This document shows positions 42,283 through 52,432 of a DNA stretch of 64,000 nucleotides, in pieces. The number at the start of each line of letters is the position of its first letter. Positions within the stretch are counted from its first letter, which is position 1. The translations under genes were made by a program, and so were the position numbers. Source of the DNA: Halorubrum salinum (GTDB lineage Archaea; Halobacteriota; Halobacteria; Halobacteriales; Haloferacaceae); contig NZ_JANHDO010000002.1 of assembly GCF_024494575.1 (NCBI RefSeq), positions 124,001-188,000 of the forward strand, in the 5' to 3' direction. The notes under the pieces are model-generated. The model did not search any database. It had not been told where the DNA came from and saw nothing but the letters and a program-made list of their open reading frames with translations.

Positions 42283-43374
42283 ATGAGTCTGGACGCCGAC
42301 TGGCGGACCGACGTCGACGCCGTCGACGCGGCCCTCATCGACGAGTACCAGAGCGGCTTCCCGGTCGAGTCGCGCCCGTTCGAGCGCGTCGCACGCGAGA
42401 TCGCCGCCGAGACGGGTGTGTCCCTCGACGCGAGCGAGGTTCTCGATCGCGTCCGCGACCTGCGCGAGCGCGGCGTGTTCCGGCGGTTCGGCGCGGTGCT
42501 CAACCCCCCGGTCATCGGGTCCTCGACGCTCGCGGCCGTGCAGGCCCCCGCAGACCGGTTCGACGAGGTCGCCGAGATAATCAACGGCTACCCGCAGGTG
42601 AACCACAACTACCGCCGTGACCACGCGTGGAACCAGTGGTTCGTCGTCACCGCCGGCTCCCGCGAGACGCGCGACGAGATCCTCGCGGAGATCGAGGCGC
42701 GGACCGGCTGTGCGGTGTTGACCCTCCCGATGCTCACGGACTACTACATCGACTTGGAGTTCCCCGTGGTGAACGGCGACCGGTTCGCCAGAGAATCACT
42801 GGAGGAAACGGCGGTCTCCGCCACCCGTATCTCCGAGGACGCCCGCGGGGATCTCACCCCCCTCGACGCCGCGCTCCTCCTGTCGATCCAGGACGGCTTC
42901 CCGCTGTCTTCGACCCCCTACGCGGACGTGGCAGACGAGATCGCGGCGAGCGATGCCGGCGCGGCGGCCGGCGTCGACCCGACGGTCGACGACGTGCTCG
43001 CCGCGGTCGAACGCCTGCTGGCGGACGGCTGTATCAAGCGGATCGGCTGCGTCGTCAACCACGTCGTCACCGGATTCACGAGCAACTGCATGGTCGTCTG
43101 GGACGTCCCCGACGACGACCTCGACGAGCGCGGCGAGGCGGTGGGGAGCCTCCCGTACGTCACCCTCTGTTACCACCGACCCCGCCGCCCGGAGCAGGAC
43201 TGGGAGTACAACCTGTTCACGATGATCCACGGCCGTGAGGCCGACGCCGTCGACCGGAAGATCGACGAGCTGGCGGCCGAACACCTCCCGTACGACCACG
43301 AACGGCTCTACTCCACGGAGACGCTGAAACAGACCGGCGCGCGCTACGAGGACCTCGTCGCCAGCGAGGAGTGA
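42283..43374 (+). CDS. Fused siroheme decarboxylase (AhbA/AhbB, NirD/L-like)
   Basis: 363 residues made of two tandem AsnC/Lrp-type units, each with a winged helix and a ligand domain. Unit one carries VNHNYRRDHAWNQWFVV and unit two CYHRPRRPEQDWEYNLFTMIHG, the His/Arg/Tyr signatures of siroheme decarboxylase subunits. In bacteria and methanogens the two are separate proteins; here they are one chain. The predicted reaction converts siroheme to 12,18-didecarboxysiroheme in archaeal haem synthesis. The ATG at 42283 is the first start after the intergenic region. Other haem genes are not in the window. A pure Lrp-type regulator is the alternative but less likely reading. Confidence 0.85.
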   Translation: MSLDADWRTDVDAVDAALIDEYQSGFPVESRPFERVAREIAAETGVSLDASEVLDRVRDLRERGVFRRFGAVLNPPVIGSSTLAAVQAPADRFDEVAEIINGYPQVNHNYRRDHAWNQWFVVTAGSRETRDEILAEIEARTGCAVLTLPMLTDYYIDLEFPVVNGDRFARESLEETAVSATRISEDARGDLTPLDAALLLSIQDGFPLSSTPYADVADEIAASDAGAAAGVDPTVDDVLAAVERLLADGCIKRIGCVVNHVVTGFTSNCMVVWDVPDDDLDERGEAVGSLPYVTLCYHRPRRPEQDWEYNLFTMIHGREADAVDRKIDELAAEHLPYDHERLYSTETLKQTGARYEDLVASEE

Positions 43375-43379
43375 AAAAA
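43374..43379 (-). terminator. Oligo-T terminator after the sensory rhodopsin operon
   Basis: Six T residues on the minus strand, about 32 bases past the sopII stop and overlapping the stop codon of the convergent siroheme decarboxylase gene. Confidence 0.5.
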
Positions 43380-43410
43380 CGGGACTCCCGTCGGCTGTCC
43401 GGCGGTCCGG

Positions 43411-44178
43411 TCAGTCGTCGGCCAGTACGGTCGTCTGTTCCGTGTCGTCGGCGTCGCCGACCGCGACCGGTCCGGCGCTGTCGGGTGCGCTCCCCGCGGT
43501 GAGGTAGGTGAGCGCGTCGGCTCCTCCGACCGCGACGACGACGAAGCCGACCTTCGAGACGATGTCGAGGTAGACGAACACGAGCATCTCGGTCGCGGGC
43601 GTCACCAGCCCGAGGCCGGTCGGCGCGAGCGCCCACACGACCGGGTAAAGCGTCCAGAGGACGACGGTGATGTTCCGGAGCGTCCCGAAGACGGCTCGGA
43701 CCCGGTCGCCTGCGGCCGACGCCGACCGCGGGAGGGAGACGAGCAGCCCGTACACCAGCGCGACGTACGCGACGCCGCCGACGCCGAACAGCGCCCACGA
43801 GAGCGTCCCCGTGGTGGCGCTGGCGGCGATGCCGGCCGCGATGATCACCACGTCGACGCCGATCAGTCCGGCGAGGACGCCGCGCGACGGCCGCGCGAGC
43901 AGGCCGAGGTACAACAGCAGGAGCGGCGTCGTCAGGAGCCAGTCGACGTAGCGGACGATCTCCAGATCGCCGCCGGGCGTGGACACCACGCCGACGCCGA
44001 GCCCCATCGCGAGGTACGCGAGCGCCGCGATACCGGTGACCCCCGCGAGCGTGAGGTAGTACTTGGCGTGTGACTCGCCGGACGCGTCCCGCGAGAGCCA
44101 CGCCCAGAGCGGCGCGACCGTCCCGGCGGCCATCGCGACGAACCCGACCCACGCCCAGACGGCTGCGTCGGCGATCAT
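43411..44178 (-). CDS. sop2: Sensory rhodopsin II
   Basis: 255 residues, seven helices. The retinal Lys is K209 (IVSKVGF), the Schiff-base counterion D79 and Arg R76 are in [11 protein letters not shown], and helix F carries LWTLYPVVW with Y178. The proton-donor position of pumps is Tyr (Y90), so it is a sensor rather than a proton pump. By alignment from memory to Natronomonas SRII, the signalling Thr204 position is Ser208, and T193 and Y203 of the transducer interface are kept. It absorbs blue-green light and drives repellent phototaxis through HtrII. The start ATG overlaps the stop of the upstream htrII gene by four bases. Confidence 0.93.
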   Translation of the reverse strand: MIADAAVWAWVGFVAMAAGTVAPLWAWLSRDASGESHAKYYLTLAGVTGIAALAYLAMGLGVGVVSTPGGDLEIVRYVDWLLTTPLLLLYLGLLARPSRGVLAGLIGVDVVIIAAGIAASATTGTLSWALFGVGGVAYVALVYGLLVSLPRSASAAGDRVRAVFGTLRNITVVLWTLYPVVWALAPTGLGLVTPATEMLVFVYLDIVSKVGFVVVAVGGADALTYLTAGSAPDSAGPVAVGDADDTEQTTVLADD

Positions 44179-45878
44179 CGCCGATCACCTCCTTCGGGGG
44201 CGGCGTCGCCGTCGGCGGCGTCGGAACCCCCCGCGTGCGAGAAGTCGAAGGCGTCGCCCGCATCGGACTCGCCGTCGCCGTCACCCGCGGCCGTCCCGCC
44301 GTCCGAGACGGCCTGTGCGCTCGCGTCGCCCGCGCTCGGCGCGGCGTCGAGGTCGGCGTCGGCCGCGAACTCGAAGCCGCCGACGGCGTCGCGCAGGTCG
44401 TGTGCACGGGCGGAAAGCGACTCGGCGGCCGTCTCGACCGCGCCGAGCGTCCGCTCCTGTTCGTCGACCGCGCCGGTCACGTCGCCGGCGGCGCTCGCGG
44501 TCTGGGCGCTGATCGCGGAGACGTCCTCGACGTGACCGACCACGGCGTCGACGGAGTCCGCCTGCGTCTCCGTCGCGCGGGTGATCTCCGTCATGCTCGT
44601 GTCGGTCCGCTCGGATGCCTCGGCGAGGCGCTCCAAGGCGTCGATCGACGTCTCGACGGTCTCGACGCCCGCCGAGATCCGCTGTTCGGTCCGCTCCATC
44701 GCGTCCGCGCCGGTCTCCGCGCGCTCTTGGACCGCGTGGATGCGCGCTTCGATCTCGCTCGCGGACTCCTGCGTCTCCTCGGCGAGCGACTTCACTTCCT
44801 CCGCGACGACCGCGAAGCCGGCCCCCTCCGCTCCCGACCGCGCCGCCTCGATGGAGGCGTTCAGGGCGAGCAGGTTGGTCTGTTCTGCGATGTCGGATAT
44901 CGTGTCGACCACCTCGCCGATCTCCTCGACCTCCTCGGCGAGCGCCTCGACCTCCGCGGTCGTCTCCGCGGTCGTCTCCTCGACGGCGTCCATCTCCGCG
45001 AGCGCCTCCTCCGCGGCCTCGCGACCCTCCTCGCCGACCGAGGCGGCGTGTTCGGCCGTCTCGGCCACGTCGGTGACGGTCGAGGCGACCTCCTCGGCCG
45101 AGGACGCGAGGTTCTCTGCCTCGTCGGTCGCCGCCCGGAGATCGTCGCGCTGAGTGCGCGCCCCCTCGGCGATCTCCTCTACCGCCTCGCTCACGGTGCC
45201 CGTCGTCGCCCGCAGGCTCTCGGTGCGGTCGTCGACGGTGCCGGCGACGTCTGCGGTGTCCTCGGCGACCGTCGCGACCGAGGTCACGGTGTCCTCCAGC
45301 TCGGCCGCCATCTCGTTGAACGCCGCGCCGACGCGCGCCATCGACTCGTTGTCGCTGTCGGTGTCGACCCGCTGTGTGAGGTCGCCGTCGGCGAGCGCGC
45401 GCATCGCGGACTCGTACTCCGTCGCCTTCCGCTCGACCGTCTCCGCGCGCTCCGTCGCCTCGCGGCGGGCGCGCTCGGCCTCTTCACGGGCGGTCTCCGC
45501 GTCGTCTATCTCGGATCGGAGCGACGACCGCATGGCGTCGAACGCCCGGAACAGCCGCCCGATCTCGTCGCTCCGTCCGGTCTGGAGCGGCACGTCGAGG
45601 TCGCCGTCGGCCATCTGTTCCGCCTTCGCGGTGAGCTGTCGCAGCGAGATGACGGTGTTCGACCCGACGGTTACCCCGATGAGCGCGAGCCCGATGACGG
45701 TGAGAAGCGTCATCCCGATGAGCCCGGACCTGATCTCCGCGCCCGCCGCGCCGAGCCCGTCTGCCCTGAGGTAGACGAGTACCCCGTACGAAACTGAAAT
45801 CCCCATGACGCCGACGAGCGACAGCGCGAGCTTCGCGCCGTAACTCGACCGGACACGGGAGAACGGTCCCCATTGCAT
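44175..45878 (-). CDS. htr2: Sensory rhodopsin II transducer HtrII
   Basis: 567 residues. Two transmembrane helices (about 17-35 and 48-70) are joined by only a short extracellular loop, so there is no ligand-binding domain, as in Natronomonas HtrII and unlike the Halobacterium form. HAMP domains follow ([18 protein letters not shown] and [16 protein letters not shown]), then a long coiled-coil signalling domain with the conserved hairpin tip [31 protein letters not shown] and methylation-type Glu pairs. The C-terminal 60 residues are acidic and disordered. It relays SRII photoactivation to CheA/CheW. It is first in the operon with sop2, and its TATA box is at 45907-45914. Confidence 0.93.
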   Translation of the reverse strand: MQWGPFSRVRSSYGAKLALSLVGVMGISVSYGVLVYLRADGLGAAGAEIRSGLIGMTLLTVIGLALIGVTVGSNTVISLRQLTAKAEQMADGDLDVPLQTGRSDEIGRLFRAFDAMRSSLRSEIDDAETAREEAERARREATERAETVERKATEYESAMRALADGDLTQRVDTDSDNESMARVGAAFNEMAAELEDTVTSVATVAEDTADVAGTVDDRTESLRATTGTVSEAVEEIAEGARTQRDDLRAATDEAENLASSAEEVASTVTDVAETAEHAASVGEEGREAAEEALAEMDAVEETTAETTAEVEALAEEVEEIGEVVDTISDIAEQTNLLALNASIEAARSGAEGAGFAVVAEEVKSLAEETQESASEIEARIHAVQERAETGADAMERTEQRISAGVETVETSIDALERLAEASERTDTSMTEITRATETQADSVDAVVGHVEDVSAISAQTASAAGDVTGAVDEQERTLGAVETAAESLSARAHDLRDAVGGFEFAADADLDAAPSAGDASAQAVSDGGTAAGDGDGESDAGDAFDFSHAGGSDAADGDAAPEGGDRR

Positions 45879-45906
45879 GTGTACCCAGTACCTGCGGTCG
45901 AGTTCG

Positions 45907-45914
45907 TATAATAA
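45907..45914 (-). promoter_or_regulatory. TATA box of the htrII-sopII operon
   Basis: The minus strand reads TTATTATA about 30-36 bases before the HtrII ATG, predicting a leader of a few bases. Immediately upstream is GCTAGTT, half of a Bat-type activator motif. Confidence 0.55.
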
Positions 45915-46013
45915 CTAGCACCCGAATATTAGGGATGATAACCGCCGTTGGATGCGTGTGACCGCCGATCGGCCGGCTCTCACACGACGGCTACCAGCGC
46001 GACGTCGAGGCGG

Positions 46014-46568
46014 TTACCCGAGGACGTACCGCGCCCACGGGTACCGCTCGACGAGCGGTCGGCCGTTCACCTCGTACCCCTCGACGTACGCGTCGAGCCC
46101 GAGGATCCGACCGGCCCCGAACGCGGCGACGGAGAGGAACACGAGCATGTACGCCAGATCGCCGTTGACGTACCCGTGCGCGATGTCCCAGTTCCCGAAG
46201 TAGAACAGGACCATCATGAACGCCCCCCAGAACGCGGCGAGTCGGGTGAGAAAGCCGACCAGCAGGCCGAGCCCGATGAACAGCTGACCCCACGGCACGG
46301 CGACGTCGACGAACGCCATGAACCACGCCGTCTCGGACATGGCGACGAACAGCCCGGCGAGCGGGCTGCCGTTCCCGGCCGGCGCGTTCGCCAGGTACCC
46401 CGCCGCGCTGAACGGCTCGCCGAGGAGCTTCCCCAGCCCGGCCTGCAGGAACGCCAGCCCCATCATCAGCCGCAACGCGAGGATGAACCAGACGCTGAGC
46501 GTGTGGAGCTTGCCCTCTGCGGAAATACCGGCAACAGTGCTCTGTAACGAAACTTCTTTTGTAGACAT
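46014..46568 (-). CDS. DoxX/DoxD-like membrane protein
   Basis: 184 residues from ATG 46568 (MSTKEVSLQS). Four hydrophobic helices form a DoxX-type core (RLMMGLAFLQAGLGKL in helix one, PWGQLFIGLGLLVGFLTRL in helix two, AFWGAFMMVLFYFGNWD, YMLVFLSVAAFGAGRILGLD). DoxX-type proteins include quinone-linked oxidoreductase subunits and many uncharacterised members; no catalytic assignment is possible. The gene is separate from the htrII operon (135 bases) and is transcribed in the same direction. Confidence 0.8.
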   Translation of the reverse strand: MSTKEVSLQSTVAGISAEGKLHTLSVWFILALRLMMGLAFLQAGLGKLLGEPFSAAGYLANAPAGNGSPLAGLFVAMSETAWFMAFVDVAVPWGQLFIGLGLLVGFLTRLAAFWGAFMMVLFYFGNWDIAHGYVNGDLAYMLVFLSVAAFGAGRILGLDAYVEGYEVNGRPLVERYPWARYVLG

Positions 46569-46804
46569 ACGCGTCAAGATGACAGATTAGTACATAAACA
46601 TAGTGGCACTTTCTCGGGCGCAAGGGGGTGTCGAGCCCGTCGTCGCCGGGAAACAGACCGAACTGCGGGCCGATCGACCCCGACCGACCGAGTCGAAACT
46701 GGACGCCGATACGTCTCGTATCGCCGGGGTGAACCGTCGTCCGCGTCGGTTTCACTTCCGCTTTCGGGGTCGTTTTTAAAACCCGTCGGGCCGACTGTGG
46801 CATC

Positions 46805-47218
46805 ATGAGCCAGTCCACGTTCGACGACGACGACCTGTTCGGCGAGGCGGCGGCGGAGACCCGCGCGGAGGTCGAAGAGCACCTCGCGGCCGCCCGCGAG
46901 GAACTCCCCGACCCCGACGCGGTCTGGGAGACGGACGCGGACAACGTGCTCGGCGTGCTCAACGGGCTGAAATCGGCGCTCGACGTCGGCGACGCGGTCG
47001 ACAGCGTGCGCTCGGCGAAGAAGGCGTACGTGCTCGGCGAGCGGGCCGACGCCTTCGACGACGCGGACGACCTGAACGCGGAGATCGAGGAGCTGGAGGA
47101 ACTGGTCGGCGACATCGAGGCCGCCGCCGAGGAGGTGGCCTCGCTCACCGGGACCGTCCCCGCGATCCGCGGTGCGTTACAGGACGCGACGGCCGAGGAA
47201 GAGGAGAGCGAGGAGTAA
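46805..47218 (+). CDS. DUF5790-like haloarchaeal acidic helical protein
   Basis: 137 residues, very acidic, predicted almost entirely helical with coiled-coil potential (for example the EEHLAAAREEL and EIEELEELVGDIEAAAEEV stretches). The N-terminal MSQSTFDDDDLFGEAAAE is typical of a small conserved haloarchaeal family (named from memory). Function unknown. The TATA-like TTTTTAAAA at about 46771-46779 lies about 30 bases before the ATG. Confidence 0.7.
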   Translation: MSQSTFDDDDLFGEAAAETRAEVEEHLAAAREELPDPDAVWETDADNVLGVLNGLKSALDVGDAVDSVRSAKKAYVLGERADAFDDADDLNAEIEELEELVGDIEAAAEEVASLTGTVPAIRGALQDATAEEEESEE

Positions 47219-47220
47219 GC

Positions 47221-47970
<750 letters not shown>

Positions 47971-48050
47971 GCCGGACCGTCGCCGCGCTGGGTCCTATAG
48001 CCAGCGGTCCGAACAGGGGAATTATTCCGATGGCGGGCGAACGGCAACCC

Positions 48051-48404
48051 ATGACGGATGATCACGATGACCACGCACGGGCGTACGGCGTCGCGTTCGG
48101 CCCGCTGAAGCGGGCGCTCCGCGAGCACCGATACCCGGTGTCGGCCGCGGAGCTGATCGAGCAGTACGGGGGGTTCGAACTGGAGACCGCGGCGGGGGGA
48201 GAGCGGCTCGAAGCGGCCTTGGAGGGGACCGAGACGACGCGGTTCGGCGAGCCGTGGGAGGTCCGCGACGCGATCCTGGACGGGCTCGCCGACGGCGCGG
48301 TGCGCGGGCGCGTCGACCGCGGGGACGAGGGCGGTGACGCCGGCGACGACTCCGCCGCGGTCGACACCGCGGGCGACTGGAGTCGGCTGGAAAGCGAGGA
48401 GTGA
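48051..48404 (+). CDS. DUF5789-like haloarchaeal protein
   Basis: 117 residues from ATG 48051 (MTDDHDDHARAYGVAFG). Conserved pattern: FGPLKRALREHRYPVSAAELIEQYGGFELE, then a short helical region ending in an acidic disordered tail. Function unknown. An upstream in-frame ATG at 48030 is only about ten bases from the AT-rich promoter element (AATTATT near 48019), whereas 48051 has the usual 30-base spacing, which decides the start. Confidence 0.7.
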   Translation: MTDDHDDHARAYGVAFGPLKRALREHRYPVSAAELIEQYGGFELETAAGGERLEAALEGTETTRFGEPWEVRDAILDGLADGAVRGRVDRGDEGGDAGDDSAAVDTAGDWSRLESEE

Positions 48405-48473
48405 GCACCCGGCGCGTTGGACCGGCCGTCGTCGGTCGAGGCGGGCGTCGCCGGCCGGCCCGTTCCGGTCCGA

Positions 48474-50420
48474 TCAGTCGTCGTCGCCCTCGGCGTCTTC
48501 GATCAACTGCGCGGTCCGCTCCTGGGCGCGGTCGATGAACTCCTGTGGCAGCTCGTCTATCTCGCCGGCCTGCACGCCCCAGAGGTGCGCGTACAGCCCG
48601 TCCTCGTCGAGCAGTTCCTCGTGCGTCCCTCGCTCGACGACCTCGCCGTCCTCCAACACGAGGATCGTGTCGGCGTCTTTGATAGTGGAGAGTCGGTGGG
48701 CGATCGCGAACGTCGTCCGGTCGGCGGTGAGCCGGTCGAGCGAGCGCTGGATCAGCATCTCCGTCTCGGTGTCCACGTCGGAGGTCGCCTCGTCCAAGAC
48801 GAGCACGTCGGGGTCTTTGAGCACCGCCCGGGCGATGGTGACGCGCTGGCGCTGGCCGCCCGAGAGCTTCACTCCGCGCTCGCCGACCATCGTGTCGTAG
48901 CCGTCCGGGAGGTTCTCGATGAACTCGTGGGCCTCGGCTGCCTTCGCTGCCTCGCGGACCTCCTCGTCCGTCGCGTCGAAGGTCCCGTACGTGATGTTCT
49001 CGCGGACGGTCCCGTAGAAGAGGTACGACGACTGCCCGACGTAGCCGATCGAGCGCCGGAGCGACCGGAGGGTCACGTCGCGGACGTCCTGCCCGTCGAT
49101 TTCGATGGCCCCCTCGTCGACGTCGTACATTCGGAGAAGCAGCTTGAGGACGGTCGATTTGCCGGCTCCGGTGGGCCCGACGAGCGCGAGCGTCTCGCCG
49201 CCCTCGACCGCGAAGTCCACGTCCCGGATGATCGTCTCGTCGTCGTAGCCGAACGAGACGCCGTCGTACTCGACCGCTCCCTCGTCGACGACGAGGTCCT
49301 CGGCGTCCGGGTCCTCGGCGAGCCGCGAGGGCTCGTCCATCAGGCCGAAGATCCGCGCGGAGGAGGCGCGGGCGCGCTGGTACATGTTGATGATCTGTCC
49401 GAACTGCGCCATGGGCCAGATGAACCGCTGGGTGTAGAGGATGAAGACGACGAAGTTCCCGACGGTGAGCGTCCCGGTGAACGGACCCGGCGGCGTCTCT
49501 TGGAACACCCACAGGCCGCCGATCACGAAGGTGATAACGAAGCCGATGCCGGCGAACACGCGCAGCGCCGGGAAGAAGGTGATCCGGGTGCGGATCGCGT
49601 CCCAGTTGGCGTCGAAGTAGTCCATCGACACGTCGTCGACGCGGTCGGACTCGTACGGCTCCGTGTTCGAGGACTTGATCACCTGAATCCCGCCGAGGTT
49701 GTTCTCCAGTCGGGAGTTCATCGTCCCGACCGACGAGCGCACCGCGGCGTACTTCGGCTGGATCGTCCTGATGAACAGGTAGGTGAACCCGGCGATGATC
49801 GGCACCGGCAACAGCGCCACGAGCGCCAGCTGCCAGTTGATCCAAAAGAGGATGACGCCGATCCCGAGGACCATCACGGAGAGGCGGAACAGCGAGTTCA
49901 TCCCGTCGTTCAAGAACCGTTCGAGCCGGTTCACGTCGTTCGAGAGGATCGACATCATCTCGCCGGTCTGCTTGTCCGAGAAGAACTCCATGTTCAGCCG
50001 CTGCATCTTGTCGTAGGTGTCCGTGCGGACGTCGTGCTGGATGTGCTGGGCGAACGCGTTGAACCCCCAGTTGCGGACCCAGTGGAACCCGGCACCGAGC
50101 ACGAACGCGCCCGCGATGACGCCGACCGTGAACCAGAACTGGTCGGCCTGGGCCGTGGGCAGCCACGCGTCCGGCAGTACGACGAGCGGGATCTGCTCGC
50201 GGAAGTCGGCGTCTCGACGGAACACGGCGTCGATGGCGATCCCGAGCATGAGCGGGGGGAGGAGATCGAGGAGCCGCGCGAAGACGCTGGCGAGCACGCC
50301 GACGGAGGCCTGCGGGAGGTACTCGCGGCCGTAGACGGCGAACAGCCGCCGCATCGGGTTCTCGACCTCCTCGCGCTGCTCCTCGAACGGGTCGTCGTCT
50401 TCCCACTCGGCGCTACTCAT
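48474..50420 (-). CDS. ABC-type exporter, fused membrane and ATPase domains
   Basis: 648 residues, a half-transporter of the MsbA/multidrug type. The six-helix membrane domain (about 45-345) carries the intracellular-loop block MMSILSNDVNRLERFLNDG. The nucleotide-binding domain has Walker A GPTGAGKST, Q-loop VGQSSY, signature LSGGQ, Walker B VLVLDEATSD and H-loop IAHRLS. It should act as a homodimer exporting a lipid or hydrophobic compound; the substrate is unknown. Start ATG 50420 (MSSAEWEDDDPF). No partner half-transporter gene is adjacent. Confidence 0.92.
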   Translation of the reverse strand: MSSAEWEDDDPFEEQREEVENPMRRLFAVYGREYLPQASVGVLASVFARLLDLLPPLMLGIAIDAVFRRDADFREQIPLVVLPDAWLPTAQADQFWFTVGVIAGAFVLGAGFHWVRNWGFNAFAQHIQHDVRTDTYDKMQRLNMEFFSDKQTGEMMSILSNDVNRLERFLNDGMNSLFRLSVMVLGIGVILFWINWQLALVALLPVPIIAGFTYLFIRTIQPKYAAVRSSVGTMNSRLENNLGGIQVIKSSNTEPYESDRVDDVSMDYFDANWDAIRTRITFFPALRVFAGIGFVITFVIGGLWVFQETPPGPFTGTLTVGNFVVFILYTQRFIWPMAQFGQIINMYQRARASSARIFGLMDEPSRLAEDPDAEDLVVDEGAVEYDGVSFGYDDETIIRDVDFAVEGGETLALVGPTGAGKSTVLKLLLRMYDVDEGAIEIDGQDVRDVTLRSLRRSIGYVGQSSYLFYGTVRENITYGTFDATDEEVREAAKAAEAHEFIENLPDGYDTMVGERGVKLSGGQRQRVTIARAVLKDPDVLVLDEATSDVDTETEMLIQRSLDRLTADRTTFAIAHRLSTIKDADTILVLEDGEVVERGTHEELLDEDGLYAHLWGVQAGEIDELPQEFIDRAQERTAQLIEDAEGDDD

Positions 50421-50486
50421 CACCGAGACTACCGGGCCGCGAGACAAGTGGGTTTCCTTCGGATCGATCTGGACGGTGAACGTGCC

Positions 50487-50762
50487 TCAGACGTCTCGGC
50501 GCTCGATCGCCGGATCGACGCCGGCGGCGTCGAGGTCCTCGCGGATCCGACGGCGGAGGGGATTCGGGACCTCGTCGCGGGGGATCGGCGCGGCCGTCTC
50601 GCGGCCCTCGTCGGTCGGCACCGTCCAGTAGAGGACGCGCTCGGCGGCGGCGTAGAACTCGATCGCGACGCGGTCGCCCCCGCCGTCGTAGTGGACGCGC
50701 GCGGCGTCTCCCTCGGCGCGCCACCCCTCTTGACCGACGAGCGCGGCGATCTCCTCGTGCAT
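50487..50762 (-). CDS. Small conserved haloarchaeal protein
   Basis: 91 residues, alpha/beta, not recognised. Features are an N-terminal helix (MHEEIAALVGQEGW), a central beta region ending in LYWTVPTDEGRE and a C-terminal helix-rich part (PLRRRIREDLDAAGVDPAIE). Codon use is typical of real genes here. It lies between the ABC exporter gene and the divergent RNase Z gene and could share a promoter region with rnz. Confidence 0.6.
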   Translation of the reverse strand: MHEEIAALVGQEGWRAEGDAARVHYDGGGDRVAIEFYAAAERVLYWTVPTDEGRETAAPIPRDEVPNPLRRRIREDLDAAGVDPAIERRDV

Positions 50763-50881
50763 GGGGGGATTCGGGGCGGGAGGCTGATGTCGGCTTCGAC
50801 CTCGGTCGCCGGTCCCCGCGATCGTCGCCCGCGACGAGCACGCCTCGAAAGGAGTTTACCCCCGCCGGCCGCAGGGCGGGT

Positions 50882-51814
50882 ATGTCCCTTCGCGTCACCT
50901 TCCTCGGGACGGGCGGTGCCGTCCCGACGACCGAGCGCGCGCCGAGCGCCCTGTTCGTCAACCGCGAGGGCGACCGCCTGCTTTTCGACTGCGGCGAGGG
51001 CACCCAGCGCGGCATGATGCGGTACGGCACCGGCTTCGGGATCGACCACCTGTTCGTCTCGCACCTCCACGGCGACCACGTCCTCGGGATCCCGGGGCTG
51101 ATCCAGACGCTCGGGTTCAACGACCGGACGGAGCCGCTCTCGATCTACTGCCCGCCGAACACCGACGCCGACCTCCGCGATCTGGTCCACGCGGTCGGCC
51201 ACGACCCCGCGTTCCCGGTCCGGATCGAGCCGGTCGCGCCCGGCGAGGTCGCGCTCGACGCCGACGGCTACGCGGTCCGCGCCTTCGAGACGGAGCACCG
51301 CACCAGATCGCAGGGGTACGTCCTCGAAGAGGACGACCGCCCCGGTCGGTTCGACCGGCCGAAGGCCGAGGAGCTCGGCGTCCCCGTCGGCCCGAAGTTC
51401 GGCAGGCTCCACGCGGGCGAGTCCGTCGAGGCCGACGACGGGACGACCGTCGAGCCCGATCAGGTCGTCGGTCCGCCGCGTCCCGGGCGGAAACTGGTGT
51501 ACACGGCTGACACGCGCCCGCGAGAGCGGACCGTCGAGGCCGCCCGCGACGCCGACCTCCTCGTTCACGACGCCACCTTCGCCGACGACATGGCCGACCG
51601 CGCCCGCGACACCGCGCACTCGACCGGTCGCGAAGCCGGGTCGATCGCGGCGCGCGCGGACGCGTCGCGACTGGCGCTCGTCCACATCTCCTCGCGGTAC
51701 GCGGCGGACGCCTCCGCGATCCGCCGGGACGCCCGCGAGGAGTTCGACGGGGAGTGCATTCTGCCCGACGACGGGACGCTTATCGAGGTGCCGTTCCCGG
51801 AGCGAGAGGAGTAG
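50882..51814 (+). CDS. rnz: Ribonuclease Z (tRNA 3' endonuclease)
   Basis: 310 residues, beta-lactamase fold of the short RNase Z type. The zinc motif SHLHGDHVLG, N-terminal FLGTGGAVPTTERAPSAL, FDCGEGTQRGMMRYG, YTADTRP and the C-terminal His motif LVHISSRYA are all present. It cleaves the 3' trailer of tRNA precursors. ATG at 50882, with an AT-poor leader. All ligands known for the family are visible, so it should be active. Confidence 0.95.
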   Translation: MSLRVTFLGTGGAVPTTERAPSALFVNREGDRLLFDCGEGTQRGMMRYGTGFGIDHLFVSHLHGDHVLGIPGLIQTLGFNDRTEPLSIYCPPNTDADLRDLVHAVGHDPAFPVRIEPVAPGEVALDADGYAVRAFETEHRTRSQGYVLEEDDRPGRFDRPKAEELGVPVGPKFGRLHAGESVEADDGTTVEPDQVVGPPRPGRKLVYTADTRPRERTVEAARDADLLVHDATFADDMADRARDTAHSTGREAGSIAARADASRLALVHISSRYAADASAIRRDAREEFDGECILPDDGTLIEVPFPEREE

Positions 51815-51913
51815 GCCGCTCCGGGCCCGAAGATCCGACGCCTGAGCCGACTATCCGACGACCGCACGACGGCCCGGGAAAGCTTGATGGGCCGCGCCGC
51901 CGACCCCTCGCGT

Positions 51914-52345
51914 ATGTCCGACAACTGCATCTTCTGTGCGATCGCCGACGGCGAGATCCCGGCGCGGACCGTCCACGAGACCGACGACGCCCTGGCCTTC
52001 CTCGACGCCAACCCGCTCGCACCGGGACACACGCTCGTGATCCCCAAAACGCACGCCGAACGCGTCGGTGACCTCGACGCCGACCTCGCGAGCGCCGTCT
52101 TCGACGTCGTGAGCGAGATCACGCCGGAGGTCGAAGCCGCCGTGGACGCAGACGGCGCGAACGTCGGGATCAACGACGGCGAGGCGGCCGGTCAGGAGGT
52201 CCCGCACGTCCACGTCCACGTCGTCCCGCGGTTCGACGGCGACGGCGGCGCGCCCATCCACGCGGTCGCCGGTGAGCGTCCCGACTTCGAAGACGAGGAA
52301 CTGGACGCGATCGCGGCGGACGTGTCGGCCGCGATCGACGGGTAA
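51914..52345 (+). CDS. HIT family nucleotide hydrolase
   Basis: 143 residues from ATG 51914 (MSDNCIFCAIADGEIP). The CxxC pair (Cys5, Cys8), NPLAPGHTLVIPKTHAE and the catalytic triad HVHVHVVPR are typical of Hint/HinT-like histidine triad proteins, which hydrolyse nucleoside phosphoramidates or AMP conjugates. Full length, single gene, just downstream of rnz but 99 bases away. Confidence 0.92.
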   Translation: MSDNCIFCAIADGEIPARTVHETDDALAFLDANPLAPGHTLVIPKTHAERVGDLDADLASAVFDVVSEITPEVEAAVDADGANVGINDGEAAGQEVPHVHVHVVPRFDGDGGAPIHAVAGERPDFEDEELDAIAADVSAAIDG

Positions 52346-52432
52346 CGCCCCTCCGGTTCGACCGCCGATCGCGCGGGCGATCAGTCCTGGCCAGCCGCTC
52401 ATCCTCGCCGAGCGATCACTACCGTCAGCCGC

